Positions 45,624 through 57,233 of a DNA stretch of 64,000 bases are shown one piece after another; position 1 is the stretch's first letter; each line of letters starts with the position of its first letter. Made by a program: the position numbers and the translations under genes. The DNA comes from Biscogniauxia marginata (Eukaryota > Ascomycota > Sordariomycetes > Xylariales > Xylariaceae), in the NCBI GenBank assembly GCA_022695795.1, contig MU404057.1:744001-808000 (forward strand). The letters run 5' to 3'. The notes beneath the pieces are model-generated. The model was not told the DNA's origin. It saw only the letters and a program-made list of their open reading frames with translations, and did no database searches.

Positions 45624-48044
45624 ATGGCCGCGGTTGTCCGCCGCCGAATCTCCACTGTTGGCTCGGTAAGGTTTGGGGGCTGTCGTGTTGGCTCTACGAT
45701 ATGCCCTTTTGCTTCACGGCTCGGCTTAGGCCCGGACCTGCGATCCCCGAGAGCAACGGGGCGTTGGCGTTGGAGTCGGGTATGCAACAGCAGGAGTCAG
45801 CACAGGGGTCTTGTCACTCCGAGATTGAGTTATTCCGAGGGACCGAGTGAGGTGAGTTCTCTGGATTTATATTCGTGTATGACCGAGGAGGGTGATGCTT
45901 CGGGCGGAGATTCAACAACCAAGCAGTTACGGAGCTACTTGTTTCAAAATGCAAATTCAAGAAAGTTTTCGAACTTGCCACTTCCCTGGAAATTTTGATT
46001 GTGCATGGGGAACTCTCGTAGTGTAAAGGAGATAAATTATGAATAAGTTGCTTATCAAGTTATCTAGCCGCCCTTACTACAGCTTACAATCCCGGAGCAC
46101 TTCGCGACGATAGTCTCGCAGTATGGTGACCAACCTGCGTTCATTGCGCGGGCTCCGGTACTTATGGATGCCGCGCCACTTCCAGCCTCATCTATAAACA
46201 CAGAGCCGGAGACGACGACTTTGACATATGGATCTCTCGACGCGTTGTCGAACACCCTGGCGCACTCGTTGCAGTCTCTGGGCGTCAAGAAGGGTGACCG
46301 TGTCGCCGTTAGCTTGGGCAACGTTTCCGAGCACGTAGCCCTGATGTATGCTATTTTCAAGCTAGGCGCAATCCTCGTGCCCCTGAACCCATCCTTCAAC
46401 TCCCAGCAGGTCAGCTCCGCGCTCTCCCACTTAAGAGTCGAGGTACTCGTCATCGGCGCGGTAACGGACCTGGCCTACAGGCCTTGCCGCGGCCGTAGTA
46501 ATCTGGAGCTCCTCTCGTCCCTGATCCCTAGTCTTACAGGGGGTAAGATCGAGTCCCCGACCGTGCCGACGCTCAAGTCGGTCGTCATCGTAGACAACAC
46601 GGCCTCCCATCCGCAAGCGGCTTTCCCACCCCTACGGGACCTGCACTCGCTGATACCGTACACCGCCCTCTTATCCTCCTCCTCCTCCTCCTCCTCGTCG
46701 AGCCGCCCGGTGACACCAGACTCGCCGCTGTCGCCCGCGGAAACCATCAACATCCAGTACACGTCCGGCACGACCGCGATGCCGAAGGCGGCCATGCTGA
46801 GCCACACTAGTATCCTGAACAACGGGCGCTTCATCGCGTCGCGCATGGGTCTGGACCCGGGCGACCGCATCGTCTGCCCGCCGCCCCTGTTCCACTGCTT
46901 CGGCTCCGTGATCGGCGTCCAGGCGACCGTGGCGACGGGCTCGGCGCTGCTCTTCCCCTCGCCGGCCTTCGACCCGGCCGCAACGCTCGAGATGGCCGCC
47001 GCGCACCGTGCCACCGGCCTCCACGGCGTGAGCACCATGTTCGTCGCCGAGCTCGAGCTGCTGGCGACGAACCCGGGATTCGCGTCGCGCCTCCTGCGGG
47101 GAGTGGGAGGGGGAGGCGGAGAGGGAGGGGGGTTAGACCGCCTGCGCAAGGGCGTCGCGGCGGGGAGCTCCGTCCCCGAGCCCCTCATGGCCCGGCTCAT
47201 CGCCGAGCTCGGCCTGCGCGACCTCGTCATCTGCTACGGCATGACCGAGACGGGGCCCGTGTCCTGCATGACGGCGCCGGGCGACCCGCGCGAGAAGCGC
47301 ACCGGCTCCGTCGGCCGCGCCATGCCGCACACGGCGCTGAAAGTGGTCGCGGCGGGCGACCGCCGCACGGTCGTGCCCCGCGGCGAGCGCGGCGAGCTCG
47401 CGGCCAGCGGGTACCTCGTCATGAGGGGGTACTGGGAGGACGAGGCCGCGACGGGCGCGGACCTGACCGCGGACGAGGGTGACGAGGGTGACGAGGGGAC
47501 GGGGATGGGGAAGGGTAAGGGGAAGATGTGGATGTACACGGGCGACGAGGCGCGGATGGACGACGACGGCTTCGTCGAGATCACGGGCCGCATCAAGGAC
47601 CTGATCATCCGCGGCGGCGAGAACATCCACCCGGTCGAGGTCGAGACCTGCCTGTACCGGCACCCGCTCGTGCGCGAGGTCAGCGTCGTGGGGGTCCCCG
47701 ACGACAGGCACGGCGAGGCCGTCGGCGCGTTCGTGGTCCCGCACGCCGGGGTCGGGACCGCGGATACGGATGCGGATGCGGACGCGGATGCGGATACCGT
47801 GGGAGATGATGGTAAGGGGGGGGATAAGGAGGGGGCGGTGCTGCTGTCGAAGGACGGGGTCAGGGAGTGGGTGAGGCGTAGCCTGTCGGGGCACCTCGTG
47901 CCCAAGCACGTCTTCTGGATCGACGAGTTCCCCAAGACAGCGAGCGGGAAGATCCAGAAGTTTAAGCTTAGGGAGTTGGCCGGGAAGCTCATCTCTGAAG
48001 GGAACCGGGGAGCGGCGACTCACCGGGAAAAACCAAATATATGA
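45624..48044 (+). CDS. Acyl-CoA synthetase, ACSF2-like, probably mitochondrial
   Basis: An ANL-superfamily enzyme: it makes an acyl-AMP and then the acyl-CoA. Two exons, 45624-45851 and 46068-48044, give 734 aa. The first exon was added because its donor (GAG|GTGAGT) and the acceptor TATCTAG join SYSEGPSE to PPLLQLTIPEHFATIV, the normal start of this family. Residues 1-60 are rich in Arg and Ser with almost no acids (MAAVVRRRISTVGSVRFGG), like a mitochondrial presequence. Core motifs: P-loop YTSGTTAMPKAAM (about 307), YGMTETGP (466), YTGDEARMDDDGFVEITGR (566) and PKTASGKIQKFKLREL with the catalytic Lys near 704. The P-loop has Ala where Gly is usual. Low-complexity inserts include a Ser run (TCC repeats), a Gly run and an Asp-Ala repeat (about 47760-47800). 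Substrate chain length cannot be read. Confidence 0.88.
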
Positions 48045-50229
48045 TGATGATGATGATGATGATGGTTGGTTGGTTGGATAAGTGAGAGGCTTTTTTCTTC
48101 TTTTTTTTTTTGCCCCCCTTCTTCTCCCTGAATGCGAGGGGGAAATGGATAGCCTTGAGATATATAGACGGATAGATGGATGGATGGATGGATAGATGAG
48201 ATGAGATAAGTTGAGATGACTTGTCATCCTAGGATGTTTCGATTTTATAGTTCTTGAGGAAAGGGGTTGCAATGTGGGTAGGAGGAGCGAGACTGGACTG
48301 CGACCAAGGGTTTTGAAACTAATATCCGTATCAATCATAATCGTTAACTCCTGGTTATCTCCTATTAGTCAATACCTCTTCCTCTATAAACACGAGGGGA
48401 CCTGAGCTTTGCTATAAATATACATATATATCTTATGTATAGCTGATAGGTACGGTAGACAAGGTTATAAATCTCTTGATATAATATTGCTTATAGGATT
48501 TCTACAAAGGGAGTTTATGACAAAAGCGAACGCTATTACCCTTCTAGCAATTAGCCCTTATATAGTCCGCGATAGAGTTCTTATATTGAAACCTCTTAAT
48601 AGGAAATAATTCGCATTAGTGGCCAACCCCTCCCTCCCTATCTCATTTGAAGCGTTTATCATCTATAAATACCTACGTAGAATATGCAGAACGGGACTCT
48701 TGATAGAATCTATAATCTCTGTTGTTTAAACTACATCTAGGACTACTACCTAATGCATTGCCGATCAGGCTTTGCTTTTATTAAGGAAGTGGTCCCTCCG
48801 GACTTCGTCCGAAGAAAACCCACTCCCGGCTCGGAGGTGGGGCCTTCTCGCGGGCGGCAAGCACCGGAGCTCGGGAACAAAAGAAATGGAGAAGGAAAAG
48901 AGAAACGATGAGCCTCTTAATTCTCTGCTTCTGAGAATCATTGATTGTGTTCTGTTTCCTATTTATTTTTTTCCATCTCGTGTGCAACTAGGAAGATAAA
49001 AGGGTCAATTAAATCAAGTAAGATCGTGGAAGAATATGCGTTTTTCTTAGCTTAAAACATCATGTTGTTATTTGGAGCTGCCCCTGTCCCGGAGGAACGA
49101 ATTACGCTACAAAAACAAAAAATCACGTTATTTTCCCGCTACATATGTAGGTAACCAGACAGGCGGATGTATTTTTTTGAGGCTGCTCTTCATTCATCAG
49201 AAATAGTCCCCCTTCTATATCAATAGTGGTATTGTAAAGGCGATCCATTTAGCGACGCCGCTTAAAGTCACGATCCCTCAACCCTAGATAAGCCTCGTAG
49301 ATTATTTCTTCCACGCCGTAAGCCGTCCGGGCATATAACCGTCGTGTCCCAGTCGTAGCCACATCCTATGGTCCATTGTATACCCATCCCTCCGGATCGT
49401 TAGGAGGTGGTTCACATAGAACGGTTTCGAAACTGCAAACTGCAAACCCCTTCCCTCTTTCTACCTCCTCTCCAACTGCTCCTAGAACTTCATCCTACAA
49501 GGACGTAGGTAGAGGCGCCTCTTCCTATTCGCAGTGCCCGATGTCATAGAAAGTGCTGATCAATCACAGCCCTGCCTGCTGCGCCGTGGCCCCCAGTCTA
49601 CAATCCCATAAGAGCCGGGCAGCCAGACAAAACGGCGCAGCCAACGTCGAAGTCGAGCTCCTCTCCTTCCCTTTTCCTCTTTTCGGTCCCTCTATGATCG
49701 GTGAATCGGATTTGTTGTTCATCGTGATCACCGATCAACGGTGGTCTCTTTCTCCTCCCCCCTATGTCGGCCCCTTTTATGGAGTTTTCCAACCAACTGG
49801 AGGAGAGCCGAAGAAGAAAAAAAGGGCGCCTACATTATCAATCCTTATTTGATGAATCTGTAGCGTGTAGATCTTGCCCTTATGTCAGTTGTGGCAGAGT
49901 GTCCCACGATGTAAGACGAACAAAATAAAAAATTCCCCTGTCGGCTTGTCTGATCTCCAACCACCGCTCGCTGCGGGCTGAAATGGCAACTTTCCCCATA
50001 GGGGGTAAGAGAGGGGAAGGGAGCTACCCATTTAAGGCTAGGGCAGGCCCGGGGATTCCTTGGACAACAACCAACATTATTTCATTGGTCTCGTGACAAA
50101 AGTACGTACGGTCGTATTTTTATTTCTTCCTTGATCGTTCAGTAGTAATGTAAACCGTCTTTTTCGTCTCCTCTTTCTCTCTCTCCTCCGAGAGAAGAGA
50201 AAAAAAAAGGAGAGTCTGAGTAGCAGAGA
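48045..50229. other. Intergenic with microsatellites and AT-rich DNA
   Basis: GAT triplets (to about 48064) and GGTT tetramers directly follow the acyl-CoA synthetase stop, and a GGAT run lies near 48176-48192. An AT-rich block (about 48350-48760) resembles decayed repeat DNA. A GC-richer block near 49250-49400 could be an old transposon fragment. No gene is supported. Confidence 0.45.
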
Positions 50230-50688
50230 TCACGCACCCTGTGAGTTCGCCGCGACGACACCGCCCCCTAGCTCGGCAGTAGACATGACCGGCCCCGCCT
50301 GTGCGTGGCCGGAAGCGAGCAGGGTAGAGAGCAGGCGGTGCGGGATGCCGCCGTCGTCACTACTATTGCCGCTAACAGCGTAGTAGTAGTAATCGCGGGC
50401 GGCACGGGCGAGGAAGGCGAGGTTGCGGCCGGCGTACAGCAGGGCGGCGGTCGAGATGACGGTGAATAGGATGGAGAAGATAACCCAGAAGAAGGCCTTC
50501 TCCACGGGCGTGAACACGTACACCCCGTAGGTCACCTCTATCCGGTACTTCTTGAGACGCGCCCAGCGCAGGAACGCTTCGAGAGGGGAGGAGGTGGTGG
50601 TAGGCTTTTTTGAGGAGAAGAAGGAGAACGGAGAGGAGGAAGAATATGGCGATGCTGATGATAGTTTCATGTTGTTGGAGGAAGACAT
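50230..50688 (-). CDS. Small membrane protein, SPT small-subunit-like
   Basis: A 152-aa frame with one membrane helix. After a Ser/Pro-rich start (MSSSNNMKLSSASPYSSSSP) comes LEAFLRWARLKKYRIEV, then TYGVYVFTPVEKAFFW, then the helix VIFSILFTVISTAALLYAG. This order of a basic amphipathic segment, a Y-x-x-x-x-x-x-P-x-E-(K/R) element and a single helix resembles the small activating subunits of serine palmitoyltransferase (ssSPT/Tsc3 type), which sit in the ER and boost sphingoid base synthesis. The resemblance is by eye only. The C-terminal 45 residues are low in conservation. A GTGCGT just before the stop (about 50235) could be a donor, so the true C-terminus may differ. The ATG context (CACAATGTC) is good. 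Confidence 0.6.
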   Translation of the reverse strand: MSSSNNMKLSSASPYSSSSPFSFFSSKKPTTTSSPLEAFLRWARLKKYRIEVTYGVYVFTPVEKAFFWVIFSILFTVISTAALLYAGRNLAFLARAARDYYYYAVSGNSSDDGGIPHRLLSTLLASGHAQAGPVMSTAELGGGVVAANSQGA

Positions 50689-53396
50689 TGTGATGACTTT
50701 TGGTTTGGCTGGCTAACCGACTGACTGACTTGAGAACTCGATATTTGGAATCGCGAGCACGGTACGATATGGTAATAGCGACAACAAGAAACTTCTTGGG
50801 AAAGGGGGATAAGAAGAACGACGAGATACAAGTTTCCTTCCGGCAAGGGTTTAGGAGGGTTGATCGTTATAATAAATAAACAAGGCGCATAGGATATCCG
50901 GCTCAACTTACAGAAGCCGTTTTCATTCTCTCGCTCTCTGTTTCTCTATCTGTAAGATCGACGATATTACGGATAGGTAAGGCAAGAGAAGAGAAGAGAA
51001 AAAAGGAGAGGAAGAAAAGGGAAAATAAGCCGTAAATCAAGAAGAGGTTATTCTAACGGCAATAAATAGGAAAAGAAAAAGGGCAACGGGGGAGTGCGGA
51101 CTTTCGGCCATATGCATTTATATCAATAAAACCCGGACGCCGGTTCAGTCTTAGAGTAATAATAAAAATTACAATAACAACGATAGTAATGTTACCCCAT
51201 CGTCTTACATCTTATGCCGACTATACCTAACTTGTCGACATTTTGGAAGAAAAAAAAAAGAAGAAAAAAAAAATCAAGGATGGGCAATGGTCGATGACGG
51301 TAGCGGCGATAAGTGGGGAAAAGAGAAACGAACGAAAAGTAAGACGCGAACGAGCGAAACGGAAACTGGAACAGAGGAAAACTCGGAAGTCTCGGAATGC
51401 CCTCTCTTTTCCCAAAGGGGGGTTTTTGAAAGTGGGTATGGACCTAGGTTAGTCAAATATAACAGAGAGACCTCACATGACTAGGTACATAAGTAAATAA
51501 GCTTATTATTGGATCACCTGCCAATTCTTGTGTACCCATCTCCTCGCTTTTTTTCTTTTTTTTCTTTTGCCCTTTTTTCTTTGCTTTTTTTCCTTTTCGG
51601 AGAGAGGTAAACGCTTATGTCCTTATCTCCATCGTTTTCTGTCTCGTTACATACCTAGGAGGTACATAAGGTACCTACCTATCTACGCACACACACCTTC
51701 TCTCTTCCGGGTCTGGGTTGGTCAAGTTCCTTAGTAGGATTACCTATGGTACATAGGAGGTAGGCCGTGTCTAGACTGTATGCATCCATCGTCTGTGTCA
51801 CGTTTTTCGGTGCTTACATTCTTCTTAGGTTTTAATGTAGGAATCCTGGTGGATACTAATTACATTACATTACATACGTGATGACTGTTGCATGTCGTTA
51901 CTGCTACCTACCTACCTACCTACCTATGCATGTACAGTAGGTAGTGAAGTTAGGCTACAAACCTACCCAGGCTTGTAAGATAATCCTGCCTGACGGAGGA
52001 GGTTGGGACCTGGGACTTGGGACAGGTGGAGGGGGGGAGCTGGAGGATGAGCTATAGTAATAGTGACTAATAAGTCAGCAAGACCTCACACGATTCCACT
52101 TACAAGAAAGGACCAGGATAGCAGGAGATACCTAGAGAATAAGACAATTATAGGTATGGGTTGGGCACCGGGTAACATGGAATAATACTACCTGGCTACC
52201 TACATAATGCTATTCCCAAGTCATCTGACCTAGCAACCTAACCTAGACAGATGTTTACATATCTGGTAAGGTGAGATACATACACTAGAGATACCTAGGT
52301 AGTGTCGGGGCAGTCGGCTTACAACACGGCCTTTCCGCTCTTTCGGTATCGTCGGGATGCTTCTTCTTCCCGTTTTTATTATTATTAGTTCTTCAAGATT
52401 ACCGTCTCCTCCCCCATACGATGTATAAGTCAGGTAAATACTGCCTAACTGGGCTATAAATTGGCTAATCACATCCCTTGCGCATCGGTGTCACAACTAA
52501 CAACGTTGAAAGCCCGAGTCCGGCAGGGACCCATAAGAAATCCGTCGCCAAGGCGGCAGATGACAAAAGGGGGGAGGGGCTGAGAAGCTTATCTCTCCGT
52601 GCTTTGTCAAAAGCTTCTTTCTTCTTCTCTTCCTCTCTGATTATGTCTACATTTATTTTTATTTTTTTAGGTTCACATGATTTTATACTCTCATCTCCGG
52701 CTGAACAATACATCAGTGCAATAAAGTCTTCTAATATAGCGCTAGCCTGCTCTGTACTAACTCCTATAGGGCTAACTACCCCTACATATGCAGTTGTTAC
52801 TAGATAGCTAGCGAAACATTAGAAATCAATGCAGGGCTGAATCCCGTGATGTACTAGTAATTTGGATGTCGAGGTTAATTAAGCGCCTTATGATTTGTGA
52901 TGCCACCCATTCATTTACTCCAGGCTTTCAGTCAGCCTTTGGCTTAGTTCGGGCTATTTACCCGAACGAGTTTGTAGAATACCACCGTGAGCAGTAGGCG
53001 TCTTGATTGGGAGAGCAGGCAAAGATATTCTTGATGCATTGTATTGATATACCACAAAATACGTACAAGCACAGACGCACATACAATCAATAATCCTCGA
53101 CCATCCGCGTTTCTGCAGAAGCAGTATAATAGGGCTTCATTATACTGCGGGCAAAAAAGTGGTGCAAGGCGTCTCTCTTCTCAGGTCGAGGCATCTGCTT
53201 TAAGAGACCGCTCATACTAATGCCACATCTAAATACCATAGCATGTCCGCACAAAATAGCTGAGAGGGGGAGGGAGGAGGCGGTTAAAAAACCGTCCCTC
53301 GTGTATTTCGTTTCCTTGGAATATTGCGTACTGTAATATCTTTGATTGTCCGCATGATAAACAGATGCGTCCTCACAGACGGTGCTTTTCGAATTG
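50689..53396. other. Intergenic with purine tracts and CCTA repeats
   Basis: Polypurine runs occur at about 50985-51020 and 51245-51275, a T-rich block at 51540-51600, and CCTA/TAGG motifs at many points, with the longest run at 51905-51925. Only short frames are present. No gene is supported. Confidence 0.5.
51905..51925. repeat. (CCTA)n tetranucleotide run
   Basis: Five consecutive CCTA units are read directly. A similar run is at 33651-33672. Shorter copies and TACCTAGGTA palindromes are scattered over the intergenic DNA. Confidence 0.9.
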
Positions 53397-55173
53397 TTAG
53401 GTACTCTCATCTGGTAGCTCGCGTGTCCATTTCACAAGTCCCGGTAACCACTGCCCAACCTTCATTGGCTTCGGAACGCACCTCCATGAGCACCCTCTTC
53501 GCAAAAATGGCACTGCCCGTTCATCCTGATGGGAGCTCAGCGGGATCCGACTTTTTCTAGGGCCCTTTTGGTTCATGGCCGAGATTGATAAATCCCACCA
53601 TTCTATCCACTGAGCAGTGGGTACTGTAACCCTCCGTTTACAGACAGAGCAGGGCACATCTCCCAGGTTGGCATTTTCGTCGCTCTGTTCGTCGATTCGG
53701 TCCAGAATTTTAGCGAAATGCGGCGGTGCTTGGGGCGGGAGATATGATGGCAGCTTTGCGAGCTGCCCAGTGCGACAACATGATTGCAATGCCAGTTCGA
53801 ACAATGAAAAAACGCGGCTTTGCTCGGTACTTGATGTCACCTGGTCCCGATGAGGACGAGCAGGTGCTGGCGGAGAATTTAGGTCCTCTATTTGGATTGT
53901 AACGCTTGCCTGCTGTTTAGAGACCGGGCTATCTGAGCCACATCGTTCTTGTTGGGGTAGTTGAAATCTAGAGAGCACGAAACCCCGGCTGTCATTATAC
54001 TGCACCGGTGAGCGCCCGAGTATCATAGCTTGCCACCCGAAGAAATCTGTATCGTTGATCAACGGTTGCTTCGTAGCTCCTGGCGATCCATAATCGGTGC
54101 TGATCCAGAATCGGTCTGTAGCATTACCTGAAACACTCGACTCGTGAATAAGGGTGAACATTCCATCCAGTTCCTTCGCCACCTCGCCTTCTATGTCTGG
54201 TAATTCTGACAGACTATCGGGCTGGTAGAAGGGATTTGGATGTATACTCAAATGTTCTAGCTTGCCTGGGTATTTGATCAGATCGAGGAGTTCTGCCGGT
54301 AAGTACCGGAGACGGTTCAGGGATAAGTTTAAGGACTGAAGGTTGTGCAAGTTTCCAATACTAGGAGGAAGCTCGGTGATCTTGGTATTTCGAAGACTGA
54401 GAACTGTCAGGTATTCCAGATTGAAGAGGGCTCCCGGAGCGCGTATAAGCGGATTGTCATAGAGGAATAGCTTGAGGGAAGGGTCCTTCTGTTCGAACGG
54501 CACATCCTCTGCAACTAACGGGATACATGAGAACTCGGAAAGTTGAGAAATAATGGCATTTGGGATGCTTGTGATCCCGAGCGACCTACATCTCGGTTAA
54601 TACCATCGAGGAAACTGGATGCTGACAGAACAATCTAGCTGCAGCAATAGATCGGACACGAGCGACTTACGACAGGTCAATGTCCTCATTGCCCTCGTCA
54701 ATAGCAGACTGTATCTTCCGACGTACGATATCCTCCCTTGGAGATACTGCTGCTGCCGGGCGCGCGTATCTCAATTGGGGCAATTTTGGCTCTGCAGGCA
54801 GCTCAATCTCCAGAACCGTGCTCTCCTCCAGGTCCATAGAGCTGTCACTTCCCATCCAGACGCCACTGTCAAACTGGCGCTCAAATGTCCTTTTCGCCTT
54901 TGGTCTTGGCCTGACTACTTCGGCGAATGTGGAATCCGACGACGCAGGGTGCTGCTGGAACCAGGAACCAACATAGCGCTTCTTCCGATGTCTTCCATGG
55001 GAGTAATTATCTACGTGGGGATCGTCGTCGCTCGAGAACACGGCGGGATCGCTGGAATTGGTGAAGAGAGGTAGCGCGGCAGCTCCGTCGCGTGCTCGCT
55101 TTCGCGTGTTGGCGAACGACTGAGTTTCGGAGTCCCACGCGACAGTGGGAGGGAGGGTTGGCTCCTCTGTCAT
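53397..55173 (-). CDS. Leucine-rich-repeat protein
   Basis: Two minus-strand exons, 55173-54671 and 54585-53397, give 563 aa from the first ATG (MTEEPTLPPTVAW). Residues 1-165 are charged and probably disordered, with RHRKKRYVGSWFQQHP and an acidic Ser/Asp stretch. The intron splits the junction LSSLGITSIP, the start of the leucine-rich repeats (about 168-270): LKLFLYDNPL, LEYLTVLSLRNTKITELP, LHNLQSLNLSLNRLRYLP and LEHLSIHPNPF. The repeats are short and of the general cytosolic type. The C-terminal third has PCSVCKRRVTVP followed by WIEWWDL, which could be half of a metal site, and ends WRCVPKPMKVGQWLPGLVKWTREL. It resembles uncharacterised fungal LRR proteins; I cannot assign a pathway. It lies 555 bp downstream of PLP2 on the same strand. 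Confidence 0.82.
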
Positions 55174-55728
55174 TGTCAATAGAAGATATACGAGACAGAC
55201 GCAATTGGATTTCTTTTGCTGGGGTAGCGCAGGGGAGCACGGAAGCAATGGAGGCTTCAAGGGTGAAGCCCCTGAAGGCACAATGGGTTTAATAAACGTA
55301 GACGAGTTGCGTCAGAGCACGCGACTTTTCCGGGTCGAAGTGTAAACACGGGTCGTACAAGGATTCTGGCCACGCGCCAGAATTGCCCCACCTACCAAAT
55401 CTGGAAAGTCGCCTTTGGTCCCGTCGAGTCGGGGGCTGGAACACAGGTATTAGTTGATGGCATATTAGAACCACCACCTTATAGTCGTTATCCAACTTTT
55501 GGTTGTCCTGTCGTTGTGCTTTCGGGAGTGGAGAGACTATTGCGGGCATCTGGATAGGTAGTCTTTCAACATATAACCGCTGCTGCCTCGATGATCCCAT
55601 GTACTGTCTGGTCTGGACTATAAAACGCCTCAATCTCGATTCGGATTTGCTATGTCTCTGGTGTTATTGCGGTAACGGCTGGTAGAAGTATCGTAAAAGG
55701 GTCGATTTGGCCAGTATATGCATGGTCC
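55174..55728. other. Spacer between PLP2 and the LRR gene
   Basis: This 555-bp region holds the PLP2 3' end and the LRR gene promoter, both on the minus strand. The LRR frame stays open for 36 codons upstream of its ATG but without another ATG. No separate gene is seen. Confidence 0.55.
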
Positions 55729-56573
55729 TCAATCCCAATCGTTGTCGTCGTCCTCGACGGTCGTGCGCCTTAAATTCCCACTCTTGATTCCCTTTCCCAT
55801 CAATTGCTCCTCCTTGGCATCTTCGGCGTCTCTCTTCCTTTTGACTACCCTCATATCCTTTCCGTCAACCGCCCCAACTTCGACAAGCAAGTCATCGATC
55901 TGCATCATGCCTATTCGGACGCCACCGATTGTGACGAGAGTGACAATTTGCTTCACGATATCGCCGTTCTTATAGACCAGAATGGTCGGGCAGTTACGAT
56001 CTGGGTAATTCTCAATCGCCTTGTCCGCTCTAATCTCACAAAACTTTATGTCTCCATATTCTTTTGCTGCCTGGCGCCAGAGCTCTGATAACACCCGTGA
56101 CTCGACATTGGTGCCCATGGAGGACGTAAGGTTGACAAACACTGGGCCATTGTTCGAGGCTTCGGTCACCTCACGCGAGTACTCGGGCTTTGATATCGGG
56201 TAGACAGAGCCATGTATTGCTTTCTTCGTCAGGCTGTTCAACTCTTGCATCCGCTTCTGCCGATATTGCTCCAGGAACGCGTCATCTTCTTCGTCTTCGA
56301 GTTCGTCGAGTTCGTCAAGGTCTTTTCCCTCTAGCCTGTTCTCATGTGCTATTCGGCGGCCTTCCAGAATCGCCTCTTCGATCATCGGGGTGGGAGAAGG
56401 GGGTTTCTCAGGGATGACACCATGTTTCCGGAGAATATCATTCCTGTTACCCGTGTCAGACTGCTCAGGATCACATGAAGCTAGCTCGAGATATATAAGG
56501 CATCATACCACTCTGTGTCTGCATTTGGGTCGTCAATAGGGACAGCGATTCGCTGATCTGTAGGGGCTGCCAT
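55729..56573 (-). CDS. PLP2: Phosducin-like protein 2 (Plp2/PhLP2-3 family)
   Basis: This thioredoxin-fold co-chaperone works with the CCT chaperonin in actin and tubulin folding and is essential in yeast. Minus-strand exons 56573-56509 and 56443-55729 give 259 aa. The product begins MAAPTDQRIAVPIDDPN, and the intron splits the Trp of EWNDILRKHGVIPEKPPSPTP, the diagnostic N-terminal block of the family. Then come HENRLEGKDLDELDELEDEED and FLEQYRQKRMQEL. The thioredoxin-like domain (about 100-215) contains VFVNLTSSMG, FCEIRADKAIENYPDRNCPTILVYKNGD and QIDDLLVEVGAVDG. The tail is acidic (TTVEDDDNDWD). The family lacks the CxxC active site, and none is seen here. The gene is divergent from the eS27 gene. 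Confidence 0.95.
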
Positions 56574-57233
56574 ATTTCCCAGCAACTAACTTGTCTCGAT
56601 CGGGGATTTGGCTTATTAAACTAGGTACCTACTCATAAATAAAAAGAGACGAGTAGAATGATGTAGGCCTCTTGCTATATTTACAGTTTAGCACTGCGCA
56701 AACAAGGGTATGGTATGAGTGCTGCCTCGGGTCTTGGCCTTGCGTGTGTGGCATCTGCTAGGCAGCCCCTCATGCACCGTTGGCGGCAGGATGATGCATT
56801 CACCGTCGGCAATAATAAACAATACCCAGCTGGGGGCTCCGCAGTCCCGCCAGCTGTGCACCACTTATTGTCGCCTGTCCACTTCGCTAGTGTTATCCCG
56901 GCCCAGACCAGAACAACCCATAAAAGTGGAACAAAGCCCTAGCCCTCCCACAAGCTAGACCTGATTGGGCGGCACCACAAGGGTCCATTCACTTGCTCCT
57001 CGCCTGTGTGCACTAACAGCACTGAAGCTAGCTCGCCTAACTAGCAAAATTTGTCTCCCAAAATTTGCAGACGAACTTTTTATCCTCAAGTCCACTACAC
57101 ACGACCTCCTTCCCCTCACCAACACCCATCAAACGCAAGCACCAAATCTGCCCTCAACGTCTCCAGGTTTCCTCAGTCAACATCACGCTTGCCAACCTAT
57201 TGATCGAGATACACTTCGTGACAATCAGACAAG
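56574..57233. promoter_or_regulatory. Divergent promoter, PLP2 and eS27
   Basis: This 660-bp spacer separates two head-to-head housekeeping genes. The side near the eS27 start is C-rich with CTCCTTCCCCTCACC-like pyrimidine tracts, common before ribosomal protein genes. No other coding sequence is supported. Confidence 0.6.

Noticed and set aside
47133..48338. 401-codon and overlapping minus-strand frames over the acyl-CoA synthetase
   Set aside because: The plus strand encodes unmistakable ANL motifs; the antisense product is Ala/Arg/Asp low complexity and includes AT-rich flank.
49250..49400. Possible transposon ORF fragment
   Set aside because: A few codons look protein-like on the minus strand, but stops interrupt every frame and no motif is recognisable.
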